Below, piece after piece: positions 22,211 through 34,317 of a stretch of DNA of 64,000 bases. The notes below the pieces were generated by a model. The model had not been told where the DNA came from. It searched no databases and saw nothing but the letters and a program-made list of their open reading frames with translations. The stretch's first letter is position 1. The number at the start of each line of letters is the position of its first letter. Origin of the DNA: Tanypteryx hageni (lineage: Eukaryota; Arthropoda; Insecta; Odonata; Petaluridae); assembly GCA_028673005.1 (NCBI GenBank), contig CM054118.1, positions 7,094,410 through 7,158,409 on the forward strand, written 5' to 3'. The position numbers and the translations under genes are program-made.

Positions 22211-23863
22211 TCGTTCGATATTGGGCACATTGATTGGCGCTATTTTCGGAATTGGAATAAAAGGGAATTTATAAAAGTATTCCGACAATTCTCCTTCATA
22301 ATTTATATATATAAATTTCACCAGGAATTTATTGGGTTTTTGCAATATGCAGACCCTGAAAAGTATTATTTTGAAATCTGCTGAGATTTTATCGAAGTAA
22401 ATATAGGAAGTGTTCGTTTTCATTGAATAAATATTTTAATAAATTGCTTCAGTTTACCTCTCCCGGTAGTCATTGCAGGGTTATGATACATTTCCGACTC
22501 AAAATATGTATTTGTCTATATTTGTTCTATGCTCTAAAATATTAATTTTCACTTGAAAATTCTCTCATCATGATAAATTTAATTGAAATATTTTTGCTTA
22601 GTTTAAAATAATCTATCTCAGCAGTGCATGCTACGTAATCGTACATGATCATACAATCTCGTTTTATACTCTATATAATTAGTTAATTGAACAATACTAA
22701 ATATTTATTATATATGCTCCGAGCACACAACATACAATATTAACCTATCCTTCGTCAAAATATCTTCCAAGAGGTTAAAAAATGCGTAAATAGTTATCAA
22801 TGAAATATTAAACCCATTTGTCTCGCCATGAGACCTACATCCATTCCAATAACAAGTAGAGCGAAAAATGGAACGAAACGCCGCAATGAATCCGATATTT
22901 TCCTTATTTATTTTTTGCTCCTTTTCCTGTCCTTCCACAGAAAAATGAGTCTTTTAATATTTTATTTTAAATCTTAAGCTCCATCTCCATGAACGTCACA
23001 GAAAAAAATGAGGCAATTCGAAATTCTTCGGCTTGAATATAAATCAGAAATGCGACGCGCGTGCAATATTTATATGCCATTTTTGCCAAATCCTTCAAAA
23101 ATCCCTAGCATTATCATTTATCGATCGCGTGTGCCTGAATAAATTACGCGCCATAAAAACGTGTTGCCTAGCTCCATGAAACTGTGATACAAAGTTTAAT
23201 CAAAGGCTTCCTCTCGCAAATTTCGTAAACCTTTTAATCTTTTAACCTCGACTCAAATGAACAAAAAAGACGAAAAAACACCCTACGCGGCGTATGTTTT
23301 TACTGCGGATTACTGTGTCCTAAAAAACGAACGTTGAATTTATTAAATTCGCTATTTATATTGCGCTAAATCAGTGATTCTGTTTCTGTCGCATAATGCG
23401 GATAGGCTGATGTGGGAAGTTTTATAACCATGGCAATAAGTAATGAGGCGATCATTATATAATGAATGAATCACGCAGTATACCTTTAATCCATATGAAT
23501 AAACTAATGCGTGCCATTCTAATTCTTTCGTTTGTAAATCTTGATATTGATTTTCCAAATTTGCTTTGGCACTAAATCGCCTTTGATTGCACAAATAATA
23601 GTAGTTTTGGCCTATCAATTAAGTAATTAGCATAAAACCCATAAAAATCATCTCTTGATTTATTTTCTTTTATTAAAAAATAATGACTAATTTCACCATT
23701 AATGGTCGCAGTACATCGCTATTTATGTAATTGATCCAAATTTACCAATCCGATTTTTTAAAGAGTGATAATTAGTGTGAAAATGTTTTAATGTTAGCTC
23801 AATGAAAAACTATTGGTGGTAAAACACCACTGAAATGTAAACGGTACACAATAAGGTATAATA
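22211..23863. other. unassigned AT-rich DNA
   Basis: Only short AT-driven frames. No motif, RNA gene or repeat end was recognised. Confidence 0.3.
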
Positions 23864-24572
23864 AAAAAATCTGATGTGGCCACCACATGACTTTCTCCAT
23901 ATCTTTAATATTTCTGAAAATTCCAAATAGGTTAAATGATAATAAATATTTTAAGGAACTGCGAGAAAATTTTAGACTTTACAAAGAACAGAAATTAACT
24001 CAAACCTTAGCCTTCTGATATTGTGTATAGACACAAAACTCCAACAATTAAGAAAAGAAAAAGGGGCGTTACTAAGACGTAACTAAGCGTCAATTGTTAA
24101 CAATAGTCGTCGGTAGGTGGCGTGGTGGCGGCAGGTAAAAATATAAGATCTCTTAAACAATGCATTATATGGAAAAATGTTTCAAACAAAGGTAGTAGAA
24201 AATTAAATTTCCTACAGCTTTTATTCCAGTACGTTTACATTTACCGAATATTAAAGCAAATATTTCAAAATACTGATAAGTGACAGGAGTAAATACCCAC
24301 TTCCGGACAACCGATTTTTACCAAAAACTAATCAGTTCTGACTTTTATGAAAATGTCAAGTATAAAATTTCGCGTTGACCTGATTAATAGTTTTTATGTT
24401 CGAGCACCCACAAAAAGATATCACATACGCAGACATCATCGAGAAAATGGTCAAAACGTGTTCAGGGGACCTCAAAACGTGTATTTCCGTTGTAATGTCG
24501 AAGTCGATTTTTTTCATGAATACAATACTTCCCCCTGTACTACTTATATGAAGAAAGTAAAAATATTTCTCA
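23864..24572 (-). repeat. repeat family R, second full-length copy
   Basis: Reverse complement of 8029-8716 along almost its whole length. Landmarks include CTGATGTGGCCACCACATGA at the start, the GGTGGCGTGGTGGC block at about 24116-24130, GTGTTCAGGGGACCTC at 24459-24474, and TTCATGAATACAATACTTCC near the end. Moderate divergence points to independent, old insertions. Confidence 0.75.
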
Positions 24573-25220
24573 GAGTGGTAATAATTTAAGGAAACAACCT
24601 AGATACTATTTTCTTTTCGTAGATGTAATTTTTAATCATCGAAATTTCTAATCTTGCACACACAACACTTTCGACTCAATAATGAATGTTCTTGCTCGAG
24701 ACCCTATTATCACACCTATTTAGTACATCTTGGAGTCGACTCAATAGATATCAACGTTTTTGCCATGATTATTCCATTTCTTTTAGATTATAATCTGTTT
24801 TGTCATAATTGGCGTCCTCTTCAACAAATTTAATCGAATTTCGTTTCGTTAATTCAATAAAAATATGAATAGACACCGAGTGTAAATGGCTGAAATTTAT
24901 TCAATAGGCAACGAGAGAGTGTCGTCGGGAGAGATGAAAGATACATGAAAATAGTCATCGCATAACTCATATCTAGGAAATCTCTCGCATACGCAAAATT
25001 ATGGGATAGAAAAATTTGGGAAAAGGGAAAATTCTCAGAAATTCCGTCTTTTTTACGCAATATCACTACCTTTTCCCTTCATCTTTCTTCTTCGAAAGCT
25101 CAAAAGTCCCTCACCTTGGGACCGTAACAGGGTCATGCGACAGGAGATTTCAGGCGACTCCCGTTTTTCATTTTTATGCCTTCTTTGCACGAAGTGAACG
25201 CATATATTGGAGGTCGATTC
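24573..25220. other. unassigned DNA
   Basis: No recognisable gene. It ends in a GTCCGTCCGTCCGTCC run (25222-25237) that introduces the following tandem repeats. Confidence 0.3.
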
Positions 25221-25221
25221 C

Positions 25222-25765
25222 GTCCGTCCGTCCGTCCGCATGTTAAAACTCGGAAACCGCTGGACATATTATGATGAAAGCGGTATTAGGAAGTTTTGCT
25301 AAAATTTATAGACCGATTTCAATTTTGGTCAAAATCGGACAACAATGATGACCACCTTACATGAAAACCTACAATGTTCGTTTCAACTCGGGAACCACTT
25401 TATGTATTTTGATGGAATTTGGTTAAAATTGGACAAAAATTATGACCACTTTACCTGACCTCCATGTAGTTAACAATATTCCAATGTATAAACTCAGGAA
25501 CCACTTGACGTATTTTAATAAAATTTTGCATTGAAATGTTTTACTAAAATTGGTCTACCGATTCCAATATTGGTTACAAACGGACAAAAATGACGACCAC
25601 TTTACATGAAGACCTGCAAGTAGTTGAGAATGCTCCTCTGGAACCTCTTGATGTATTTTGATGAAATTTGGTTTGGGGAGTTTTACTAAAATTGACCGAC
25701 AGATTCCAATTTTGGTTAAAATTGGACAATAATTACTACTACTTTTCATTAAAACCTACGTGTAT
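25222..25765. repeat. diverged tandem repeats, units of roughly 100-150 bp
   Basis: A (GTCC)n run is followed by about four imperfect units. Each contains AACTC-GGAACC-CTTGA, then TATTTTGATGAAATTTGGT, then GTTTTACTAAAATTG, CCGATTCCAATTTTGGTTA, GGACAA-AATGA and ACCACTTTACATGA. Unit starts are near 25245, 25390, 25492 and 25632, with internal deletions. No coding is present. Similar GTCC runs at 1385 and 37742 also neighbour repeat DNA. The array could be an internal minisatellite of a Helitron or MITE. Confidence 0.7.
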
Positions 25766-28700
25766 TTTACAACGTACCTCGCTTGCTTCTCGTTAAATTC
25801 TCATCTGAGCGAAAAATATTGAAAACTGTGAGAACTCTAAGAATTCTTTTTGTAACTCTTTGTACTCCGACATGGAGTGCACCTTTCCAATCTTGTTATG
25901 CTATCATACTTCCGTTTTCTACGCGTCTCGCGGAACCAAATTTCGTCGCCTTTAAACGATCGGGATGGTGGAGATACGAGGGAGATCGTTTTGAATGCGC
26001 AGAAGTTGGAAAAATAAAAGAAGAACGAGCTCCGTGGGAAAGTTGAAGGAATGGAGAATGTGTGTGTGTGAGAGAGAGAAAGGGGGGGAGAGAAAGAAAG
26101 AACGTGTGCTCGTGGGAAGACACATGCGCATCGTGAAATGCTTTGCTGTATCAAAGCAGGGACTTCTTACGGCGAATCGTCCCCGCAGCGGGGAGAGAAC
26201 CAGGGCTTAAACTAGAAGCATATCACGATTCCCTTATATATGCGATCCGTTTCGGACTATCTCATTCACACGACACGCAATCCATTCCACCTCTTTATGT
26301 ATTTATGGTGCGCGTATTTTACCGTTCCCTCTCATATTCTCTTTCTGTCTCTCTTTCTCTTTCCTGCGTGCTTTTGGCGAGATTCCGAAGTGGATAAAAT
26401 GGCGCTGTCGACATACGGTACACGGAGGTGTGCGTTTTTTTAGGGTTACGAAACAGATAACCATCGGGCTCAAGTCACGACTGAAATCGAATTGACAAAC
26501 GTATGTCTCTCCAAAAGCCATAAAAAGTTGGGTTAATCCAGACGAGCCTCTCGGCTGCGAGGCAACCGTCATCAGCGGTCATTAGCCGAGAGCCGATTTC
26601 GAAAATAACTTATTATTATTTGCGTGATTTTTCATTTGTGTAGAAGTCGTTCAAAACCATTTGCTTTCGATTTTCTCAGTGCGCAAATATTGAAACATAA
26701 ATGACATCGAATTGGATACGTTTAGTATTGTTCGATTTGATCGAGATTCTAATTTTCCCGAAATGCGTTAAATGTCTGCCGTTCGTTTTGAATTCAAACT
26801 ATTTTTTACGCTAAAATTGAAGTAAATGTTAAAGAAAATTGCAGTTGAACCAGATTTCGACAGAAAATAATTCTAGGAGGATTGCTTTTCTCGGCAACTT
26901 CCTCTTTAAAAAAACATTAGCTGCGAATCTTCTAGATTTAGAGAAAAGGAAAAAAAGGGCGATACGTCTCCCAAAACGTCTGCGAAGGTTGGTACAATTT
27001 TCCGCCGAATCGGCGCTTTTGATACTTTCGAAAAGGCGGACTTTCTTACCAGTTTTGCAACCCCTCCGTCTTCCTCTCTCTATCCTTCGTTCGTAAAAAT
27101 GAAAAATAAAAATAAATTTTGTTTTTTTTTTCGGTTTCAAATATTTCGAAGAATAGTCGGGAAAAGTTAGAGAAAAAAATACCTCGGTGATAAAAGAAGA
27201 TGCGAATAAAGGGAAATTAAAGCGGTATTGAGTAACGGCGAAATGAGGAGACGCAACCGGAATTGGAGGTAGGAGAAGCCCAAAAATGGAATGTAAGAGT
27301 AATTTGGCATTCATGGAGACCAGCGGACATTTTATTTGTGTATTTAAGCACGTGTACATGTATGCACACACACGTACATACTTCCTAGATAATCGCAGTT
27401 GTGCTGAAAATGTGAAGCAGCATGAGTATGCAATGTTTCACTCAAAACAAACTATTAATAATGCAAATAATTGTTCTAGTATTTATATAACTAGAGATTT
27501 CAAAGTGATCAGACACGTCATTGTGTTAGAGGGTTATTAATTTAGACAAATATAAAAAACTAAAAATCTTCCGTGATTACATCGTTAAATCGAAATATCG
27601 ACAATATTTTTCGTATCATTTAAATTGTAACTCGAGAAAAAGGTGTAATAATAAAATTTATAGCCATCCTGATTTAAGTATAGACCTGTATTTTAAATGA
27701 ATGATGCATTTGATCCCTACTTTCTTACTTGTTAGTATCGTGTAAATATACATTGGCTGCATAAATTATTATCATATTATATGGCAATAATATATGATAT
27801 TATTTGGTTGATTGATAATGAGAAACAAATGTCATGAAATGTTATAAAAGAAAGGTCATTAAAGTATTAGTGTTAAAATCCGGCGGTGGCTGCGGTAGTT
27901 ATATTTAACAATTATTTTTTGAGAAAATTAATATTGCACGTGCATGGAAAAATTAATAGATGATGTAACAACGAGAAAATGGAAGGTGAAAAGAAACGAA
28001 AGTGTTACGCTAAGAGAAGCCCTTTTGGAGCTGACTGCGCAAGAACCGGTTACGATAGTACGGAGAATTAAGATCTGGTTCTATATCTTCATTCTCAGAA
28101 AAATTAAACATTCAAATTCGTGCTTTGAATACTATTGTAATATTAGGAAAACTGAGATAAATAAAATATGAACGTTTCATAAATAATATTTGATACAAAC
28201 GATAAAGCAGGCGTTGCATGAACGTTAGATGAGAAAGAAAAAGTGAAGATAGGCAAAAAGATTCAAGGTTTCGAGATATTTTTAATGAAATGGCGTAGGT
28301 TTAAGAGGAAAGTGGAAATTAAAAAAGTGCTGTGTCCTGAATATTTAAAACACTAGCGTAACGAGAAAGGGAGAACGTGAGATAAAATGAAAGAACAATA
28401 GGATGCGAAAGCTCCTGGTAAAAAGTGATAATGTGCAATGCCCAGAGAGGGAGAGAGGGAGAGAGGAGAAAAGTCAGTTAAAAGGGAAATTAGGAAGGGA
28501 AAGGTATATGGTAATGAGTAGATAAAACTGATACTGGAGAAAATGGAAAAGAAAAGAAATAATAAACTAAAACATAGAAAACTGCGGCTACATCATCAAC
28601 AGTCGCCTTTGTTACAAAGTAAGGTCTAATCTAAAGCGTATAAAACCATGAGAGAGAGAGAGAGTGCCAAAAATACTAGCGTTTTTTATGTTTTAAGTCG

Positions 28701-28959
28701 TAGTTCACAGTTCTCGTAAAATATCATGCATTCATTCTGTAAATTAAACCTCCGAGAACCAATGGTAAACTTTAATATCAATTACAGCTAAGCAACCTGC
28801 GTGCTATCCCTCTAGATTTGACGAGTGAAGATGATGGAAGAGCCGTAGGCACGGAGATGAAGTAGAACAGCTGATAAAAGGAAATAAGGTGATCCAAATA
28901 GAACTTGTGATGCTTATTTTTCATTTAATCATTTCTTTAATACTTAAAAAATTATCCTC
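25766..28959. other. unassigned DNA
   Basis: Mixed composition with short GA- and TG-rich runs (26050-26110, 28440-28470, 28650-28665). A 180-codon open frame on the minus strand at 26829-27371 has no recognisable domain. I see no exon, RNA gene or mobile element terminus. A 9-bp hairpin lies at 26548-26592. Confidence 0.3.
26548..26592. repeat. CTCTCGGCT hairpin
   Basis: CTCTCGGCT (26548-26556) and AGCCGAGAG (26584-26592) are perfect inverted repeats around a 27-nt loop. The function is unknown. Confidence 0.5.
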
Positions 28960-29088
28960 GGGAGCTCGGCCCATGTAACAAGAAATTTACACCAAGTTTC
29001 ATTAAAATCAAAAGTTAATAGGGGGAACGGACGTAGAGACGACACAACGACAAAACTATAAGAATGTTTACATTCAGGAAACTAGGCT
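28960..29088 (-). repeat. dispersed repeat family Y, minus copy
   Basis: The reverse complement follows the order of phrases at 1325-1470: TTTAGCCTAGTTTCC, then a TTTTGTCG block, CGTCCGTTCC, ATTTTAATGAAACTTGGTG and GAGGATAAT. It is joined directly to repeat R at 29089. Confidence 0.5.
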
Positions 29089-29405
29089 AAAAATCTGATG
29101 TGGCAACCACATGACTTTCTTCATACTTGTAATATTTCTAAAAATTCCAAATAGGTTACATAATAATAAATATTTCAAGAAACTGCGAGAAAGTTATAGA
29201 CTTTACAAAGAACAGTAATAAACTCAAACCATAGGCTTCTGATATTGGATATAGCCACAAAGCTCCAATAATTAAGAAAAGAAAAAGGAGCGTTACTAAG
29301 ACGTAACTAAGCGTCAATTGTTAATAATAGCCGTCGGTAGGTGGTGCAGTGGTGGAAGCTAAATATACAAGACATCTCTTAAACAATGCACATTATATGA
29401 GAAAT
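29089..29405 (-). repeat. repeat family R, partial copy
   Basis: Matches the first half of the 23864 copy (AAATCTGATGTGGCAACCAC to TCTTAAACAATGCA) and then stops. The other half of the family is missing. Confidence 0.7.
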
Positions 29406-29744
29406 AATTTGTGGCCTGCCTTCCTCCAATATTACAAATTATAAACATTGACACAGAAAAATCTGCTGTCGTGAAACATGTCTTCGAAAACAACCACCCA
29501 TTTGATATAGATAACCTCAAAATGCTAAAACAAGTCCCAAATACCTAACTCCACGCGACAGAAAGCATTTACATTAAAAAATACAGATGCACACTTATGA
29601 ATAACAACTTGGGGTAATCAACAGCGTTCTTTTTAAACTGACCCCGCCCCTTCCTCCACCACCTAGGTCATCTACCCCCTTTCCCCTCCCCCTGCCCACC
29701 AACCAGGTATAAATATACGCGCACAGCCCCTCATAGTCACAAAT
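29406..29744. other. unassigned DNA
   Basis: Sequence between repeat R and the SINE with no recognised feature. Confidence 0.3.
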
Positions 29745-30075
29745 GGGTGCCGGTGGTGTAGTGGTTAGGACGCTGGCTGCTACTCGCATGCTGCTTGAAA
29801 AGGTAGCGGGTACGAATCCTGCGCAAGTAGGATTTTTCAAAGGTCGCCCGGCTCCCTGTTTGTGTGGTTTGAGGAGACCGCTAAAATTCAGCTGTTCCGT
29901 CCTTCGGAAGGGACGTTAAGCCGTTGGCCCCCCTGGTGTTCTTCGTAATAGCAGGCAAATGCCGGCGCCGGGTTTCCCTCTTCCCTTCTCCGGCTATTCA
30001 TTGCACTACCTCTGAGATACACACTGTGCGAAGGAAGAGGCGAATTGGCTGGGCACTCAAATTCAAATTCATAAT
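29745..30075 (+). mobile_element. tRNA-derived SINE, copy 1
   Basis: SINEs are non-coding retrotransposons transcribed by RNA polymerase III. The head carries an A-box-like GTGGTGTAGTGGTTAGG (29753-29769) and a B-box-like GGGTACGAATCC (29808-29819), about 40 nt apart as in tRNAs. The body includes CCTTCGGAAGGGACGTTAAG (29911-29930) and GGCAAATGCCGGCGCCGGGT (about 29953-29972), both shared with the copies at 44606 and 52985. The tail has CATTGCACTACCTCTGAGATA. The 3' boundary near 30075 is set by loss of similarity to the other copies. Confidence 0.85.
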
Positions 30076-30078
30076 CAC

Positions 30079-30131
30079 TTGAGAGTGTGCCACTGAACTA
30101 TTCTTTCCACCGGTTGCCCACTCTCAAGTTC
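30079..30131. repeat. inverted repeat just after the SINE
   Basis: ACTTGAGAGTG (about 30078-30088) pairs with CACTCTCAAGT (30119-30129). It lies immediately upstream of the hammerhead-like motif and could fold with it in one transcript. Confidence 0.6.
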
Positions 30132-30134
30132 TTT

Positions 30135-30177
30135 GGCCTTGATGATGGTTACTTGGTAACCGAAATACGTATCGGCT
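30135..30177 (+). ncRNA. Hammerhead-ribozyme-like motif after the SINE
   Basis: Stem I is GGCC/GGCT (30135-30138 with 30174-30177, one G-U pair). The core is TTGATGA (30139-30145), with C3 of the consensus CUGANGA replaced by T. Then come one extra T (30146), a strong 6-bp stem II GGTTAC/GTAACC (30147-30152 with 30156-30161), GAA (30162-30164) and a loop-less palindromic stem III ATAC/GTAT (30165-30172). C30173 is at the cleavage position, preceded by U as required. It has the same layout as the motifs at 816 and 59357. The C3 change should weaken cleavage. Confidence 0.5.
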
Positions 30178-30374
30178 ATCATCCGGTTTTTTATTCGGCT
30201 TTCTACTCCGTTTTTTATCCGGATTTTTATTCAATTGACAGGCTTTGGAGATTATAATATAATTTTCTACCTTAAACATATGCTGGAATGAGGAGGTTCA
30301 GGGTTGCACACGGGCAACAGACGAATTCACCTTGTGGAGCGAGGCACGGAGTTGACGCGCGTATGGGTGGAGCC

Positions 30375-30377
<3 letters not shown>

Positions 30378-30424
<47 letters not shown>
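30378..30424. repeat. (AT)n microsatellite bordering PLE fragment
   Basis: Pure AT dinucleotides ending exactly where PLE 5'-end sequence (AAGCTTTCATG...) begins. A short (AT)n tract follows at 30580-30592. Confidence 0.95.
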
Positions 30425-30427
<3 letters not shown>

Positions 30428-30571
30428 CTTTCATGTTTGTTATTTACTTGTTTTACGTGTGTCTCTTCGACGCCTCCAGCAGCTTGCCAACTTTGTCCTC
30501 AACTTGGTAAGTGTCCACTGGGCTTCCTTCAACACCTTGTTGCCGCCCTCATCACTACCTTTCCATTTCCT

Positions 30572-30580
<9 letters not shown>
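30425..30580 (+). mobile_element. PLE 5'-end fragment
   Basis: Reads AAGCTTTCATGTTTG, then TTACGTGTGTCTCTTCGAC and CTCAACTTGG, then CACCTTGTTGCCGCCCTCAT. It matches 18120-18250 of the PLE and the right arm at 59427-59531. It is set between two (AT)n tracts and has no coding part. Confidence 0.75.
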
Positions 30581-30592
<12 letters not shown>

Positions 30593-30602
<10 letters not shown>

Positions 30603-33080
30603 GCACAGAGGGGATGTGGTAGGGCACGAAGTGTTTGCAAGAAACTGGAGATGGAGGGAGGATAAATAGGTGAGTTGGAAGGAAGGAGACAAGGCATGAA
30701 GCAAGTGTAGGACGGAATAACCCATTAGCTAACCCTTTGGGAAATCAGGATTCGCTCTCGACCCTATGAGATCCCTAGAGAGTTTGACGCGATTATGGTG
30801 TGGGTTGCCTTGAAGTGTACCAGAGAGGGAGGGAGGATGGATCCGCAGACGTGGGAATTATTTTCCGTGGGAGAGGCATGGAGGAGGAGGTTGTGGAAGA
30901 GGTCCAGTTCTCTCGGCGTTTATTTCTGGTCGGAGTGTGAATTTTTTTCTTCCTTCATCCGCGACAAATCGCGCCTTTCCGACTGATAAAAGAAAACGTA
31001 GTGAGCTCATCAAAAGAACATCGCGCCTCAAGTGAACCGGTCTCTTTCATTCTTTCTCTTCACGCTCCTCTCAGTGTGTTGCCGCGGTTATTTTCGTTAC
31101 GGTTTTTCCAGCATATTTATCTGAACGTATATTTCGCCTAATGAGAGAGTTTCGTTTCTAGAATACGAGACATTCATAAAAACGCCTTAATGCAAATGCT
31201 ACTTTTTCGTTCGTTTGCTGTCTAAATCTCGTGGTATTTATTTTTTATATTGGTAAAGTATAATATCAGTGTTGTTAGTGTTTATAACTAGTTGCAGGTC
31301 ACCAAAAATGGATTTTTTGTGATAATTTTCGAGCGTCTTCTCAAGGAGGAATCGTTTAGCGTAGCTTCGTTAAGGGAAGTTAATGCTTGTGTAGGGATGG
31401 TACATTCGTATTGGGAAAGTAGTATTATGCTGGATACTGAATTTTTGCTTGACAGATGTCGCACTCGTCGCTATTAAAATATTTACAGGTGAATCTCGTC
31501 TATCCACAATTTTTTTATTTTGTTCGAAGTTACGTATACAAAATATTTGTACTGATATGTTTCATGATATTTCGGTATAAGATTGAATGTGGATCACGAT
31601 TTTTAAAGAGTTTCATTAATATCTGTAATATAATAGTTAATCGTTACTCAGCAGTGCTAAAGAAATCACTTGAATTTCGCTTAATATTGCTCAAAACATT
31701 CTCCATGGAACTTCCGCAAATATTATTAGAATGATGTACTTGAATTTTTAAAATCTGAATGTTATAAGAGTATCATTGATGCTTTTTGGTTGATCGTTGT
31801 TCATGGGTTTTCTGATCATTATCTCAGCATTCCTTTACTTTTTGGCGCGTGATGTACATGCCTGTGACATAATGTCGGAATAAATTTAATTTTATCACCA
31901 GAGAAAATGAAGTTTTTCTCGTGATTATCGAATATTGGACAGTCTTGTCAGCATTTCGCAAAATGAAATACTTCACCGGAAATGAAAAATGATTTTTTTA
32001 TGTTCAAGTCCGTTGTTTGCTGCCAAAAATCCCCATTTATTTTATCAATGTTTATTGAAGGTCAAATTTTAGCATAAAAATAAACTAATAATGAAGGCGA
32101 TATTTCAGTCCTCTCAAACCGTTCCCTCGCCTGCAGTCAAAGTGCATTCATCGCGAATGTAATTACCGAAGAGGAATGCGTAAATAATTGCACGCACATG
32201 GATAATTCGTCAAAACGGACACGAGTCGAAAATGAGCGAAAACGCTGAAAAATATTATCTCGAATAACGAAAAATCTACGCTCGAATTCCATCATCATTG
32301 CTACAGTTTCCAAGCAGATGAAGTATTGCGTGTTTAGTTTGATCCTAATTCGCACATTATTTAAAATATTGTAATAATTTTCAAGTAATATGGAGAAAGA
32401 TCCTATAGAAATTGAATCCTTAGAGTTCTATTCTTCTTTTCATTACTGTTATTTTCCAGAAAAATCACTTATTGCGAAGGTGTTATTTTATTGTTTTTGT
32501 ATCAAAATATCATGTAGTTCTGTCTACCCATAATCAGTCATTTACTAGAGGATGTTAACGGTTTATAGTAGGATTACATAATTTTAACATTTTTATTTTT
32601 ACTGCAAATATAGGCCAAATTTTATTTAATATCCCGTTCACTAGCAGTTATTAAGTCTCGATTTGTACCTCAGTCCGTAAAAGAATTCTTCATTCGTCGA
32701 AACTACTTTTATACAAAACTAATAACACGTTGAATACATTCACCTTCGTGGAAAATTCGTGTTGATATCATATGTTTTCTTCGATATCTTTTCATTTGAC
32801 ATAATGGAAAATTGCGAGAGTATCTCAACGAGGCAATTATATTACGTGCATTATCAAATCCAAATAAAGATTGACTACAGCATACGTTTTTATAGGTGTT
32901 GTAAAGTTAAAACTCGTTGGCGACGTACCAAACTGTCGAATCTGAAGTTAATAAAGCCGCTCTACTTTAGCAGAATCGCGAAGTAATAGTGTAATGCGAA
33001 ATGGCTTCGGCCAGGCATGGAAACGAATTTTCGCGGCACACACGGAAAAATTGGAATGAAGTTTCCATGGGAACGTGTGT
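30593..33080. other. unassigned DNA
   Basis: After the PLE fragment there is a short purine-rich run, then ordinary AT-rich DNA. No gene, RNA or terminus was recognised. Confidence 0.3.
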
Positions 33081-33082
33081 GT

Positions 33083-33110
33083 GGGGGGGGGAGGGGGGGG
33101 GGGAGGACGT
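33083..33110. repeat. G-run
   Basis: Interrupted poly-G of about 27 nt on the plus strand with one A and one GA break; a potential G-quadruplex. Confidence 0.85.
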
Positions 33111-34004
33111 GCAATAGACGATCTTGACTGCGGTGATTTCCCCGGGCACGGGGCGACTACGGTGTGGGCGTCACCACGGACAGTCACGCGGCCTCGCTCG
33201 GCCTCCTGTTCAAATTCGTATACATCCCTCCTTCATTTTAATCACATTTCCTTCCGTTTCTTTTGCGGTCGAAGCATTAAACGAAACAGTAGCAGGCGTA
33301 CCACCTGAAATACGTATCAAAGGCGAGCCATAAAAAAAGCCCCGCGGTGTTTTTTATTGATGCACAAAAAATGGAAATCACGTCTGTTGATAGCACAATG
33401 GGGATTAGACGACCATACGTGGGAATGTTTTACGTGAGAGCGCACATGTTCCTTGCGAGAAGTTATTGCCCTCGGGATATACCGAGAGGGCGATTGCTAC
33501 TCGATCAAACTCAGAAGATTTCCCCACATTCAGTACTTCTTACTTCTGCCAGAGAAATATGCCAGGCTTTCCTAGCAAATTTAACATTAACATTATGGCT
33601 ATGCAGCGAAAAAATTTATAAGTTTTAAGTTTATTCAAGTAAAGTGAATAATAGTACATCTGTCATCATCGCTGGTAATTTTTCCCTGCGTAGATCCTCG
33701 ATTGTTGGTGGCTAAATGTGTTTCTCCACATTCTCCTTCTTTCCGCAATCTTTGTTTATTAGTACCTCTCTTTCCCCTTTAATTTCTCCACCAGCTGAAA
33801 TTATTTCTTTTTTCCCTTCTAACACATCTTTAGTCATGCTATTATCTCTCCGCAATCCTGCCCAATCCAGTTCGCCGTCTTTTTTCTTATAGTTTGTACA
33901 ATTGTTTTCTCTCAATTCTTCTTAATATTTTCTCGTTTTTCATCCTATTTCTCCACTGAATCTTCAACTTTATTCTCCATGTCCACATTTCTAAATATTT
34001 TATA
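33111..34004. other. unassigned DNA
   Basis: No recognisable gene. It ends at the Helitron-type 3' terminus at 34005. Confidence 0.3.
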
Positions 34005-34317
34005 CTAGAGAGATGCCCGTGTAAATTCAGCGGGAAAATTCTTTTAAGAAATTTCATGAAAAGATGGGAAGCGAAGCTATTATCCAAGTCAGTGGCACCC
34101 AATTACACGAAACCGGCAACAATACGAACCACTAAGGTAGATAATATTATTACATACTTGCGTAATTGCCCGCCAAATATGATAAAAGTATTCCAAATAT
34201 ATTTGATTCCGATATGAATAATCAGTAAGATATGCTAAATGACGAGCCCCTTGTCAGAAATGAAGTGATAATAATAAATAGATAATAATATTCCCTTCCT
34301 CCCTCTCGCCGTCCTCT
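34005..34317 (-). mobile_element. Helitron 3' end
   Basis: On the minus strand the element ends with a hairpin CCCG/CGGG (34016-34019 with 34031-34034), a 7-nt spacer, CTAG (34008-34005) and T. This is the same layout and spacing as the end at 10019. At 34242-34300 the phrase GAGCCCCTT...AAATGAAGTGATAATAATAAA matches the other Helitron at about 10275-10310. In both, pyrimidine-rich sequence follows. The 5' end was not found; the copy runs into the minisatellite and hAT relic. Confidence 0.65.

Noticed and set aside
25222..25765. CRISPR-like array
   Set aside because: The repeats are diverged and directly adjacent, without unique equal spacers, in eukaryotic DNA; no cas genes.
26829..27371. 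180-codon open frame on the minus strand
   Set aside because: No recognisable domain, AT-driven composition at the ends, no context; kept only as a remark in the unassigned stretch.
33285..33320. GAAATACGTATC resembling the 3' half of the hammerhead at 30135
   Set aside because: No CUGANGA core or stem II upstream; probably chance.
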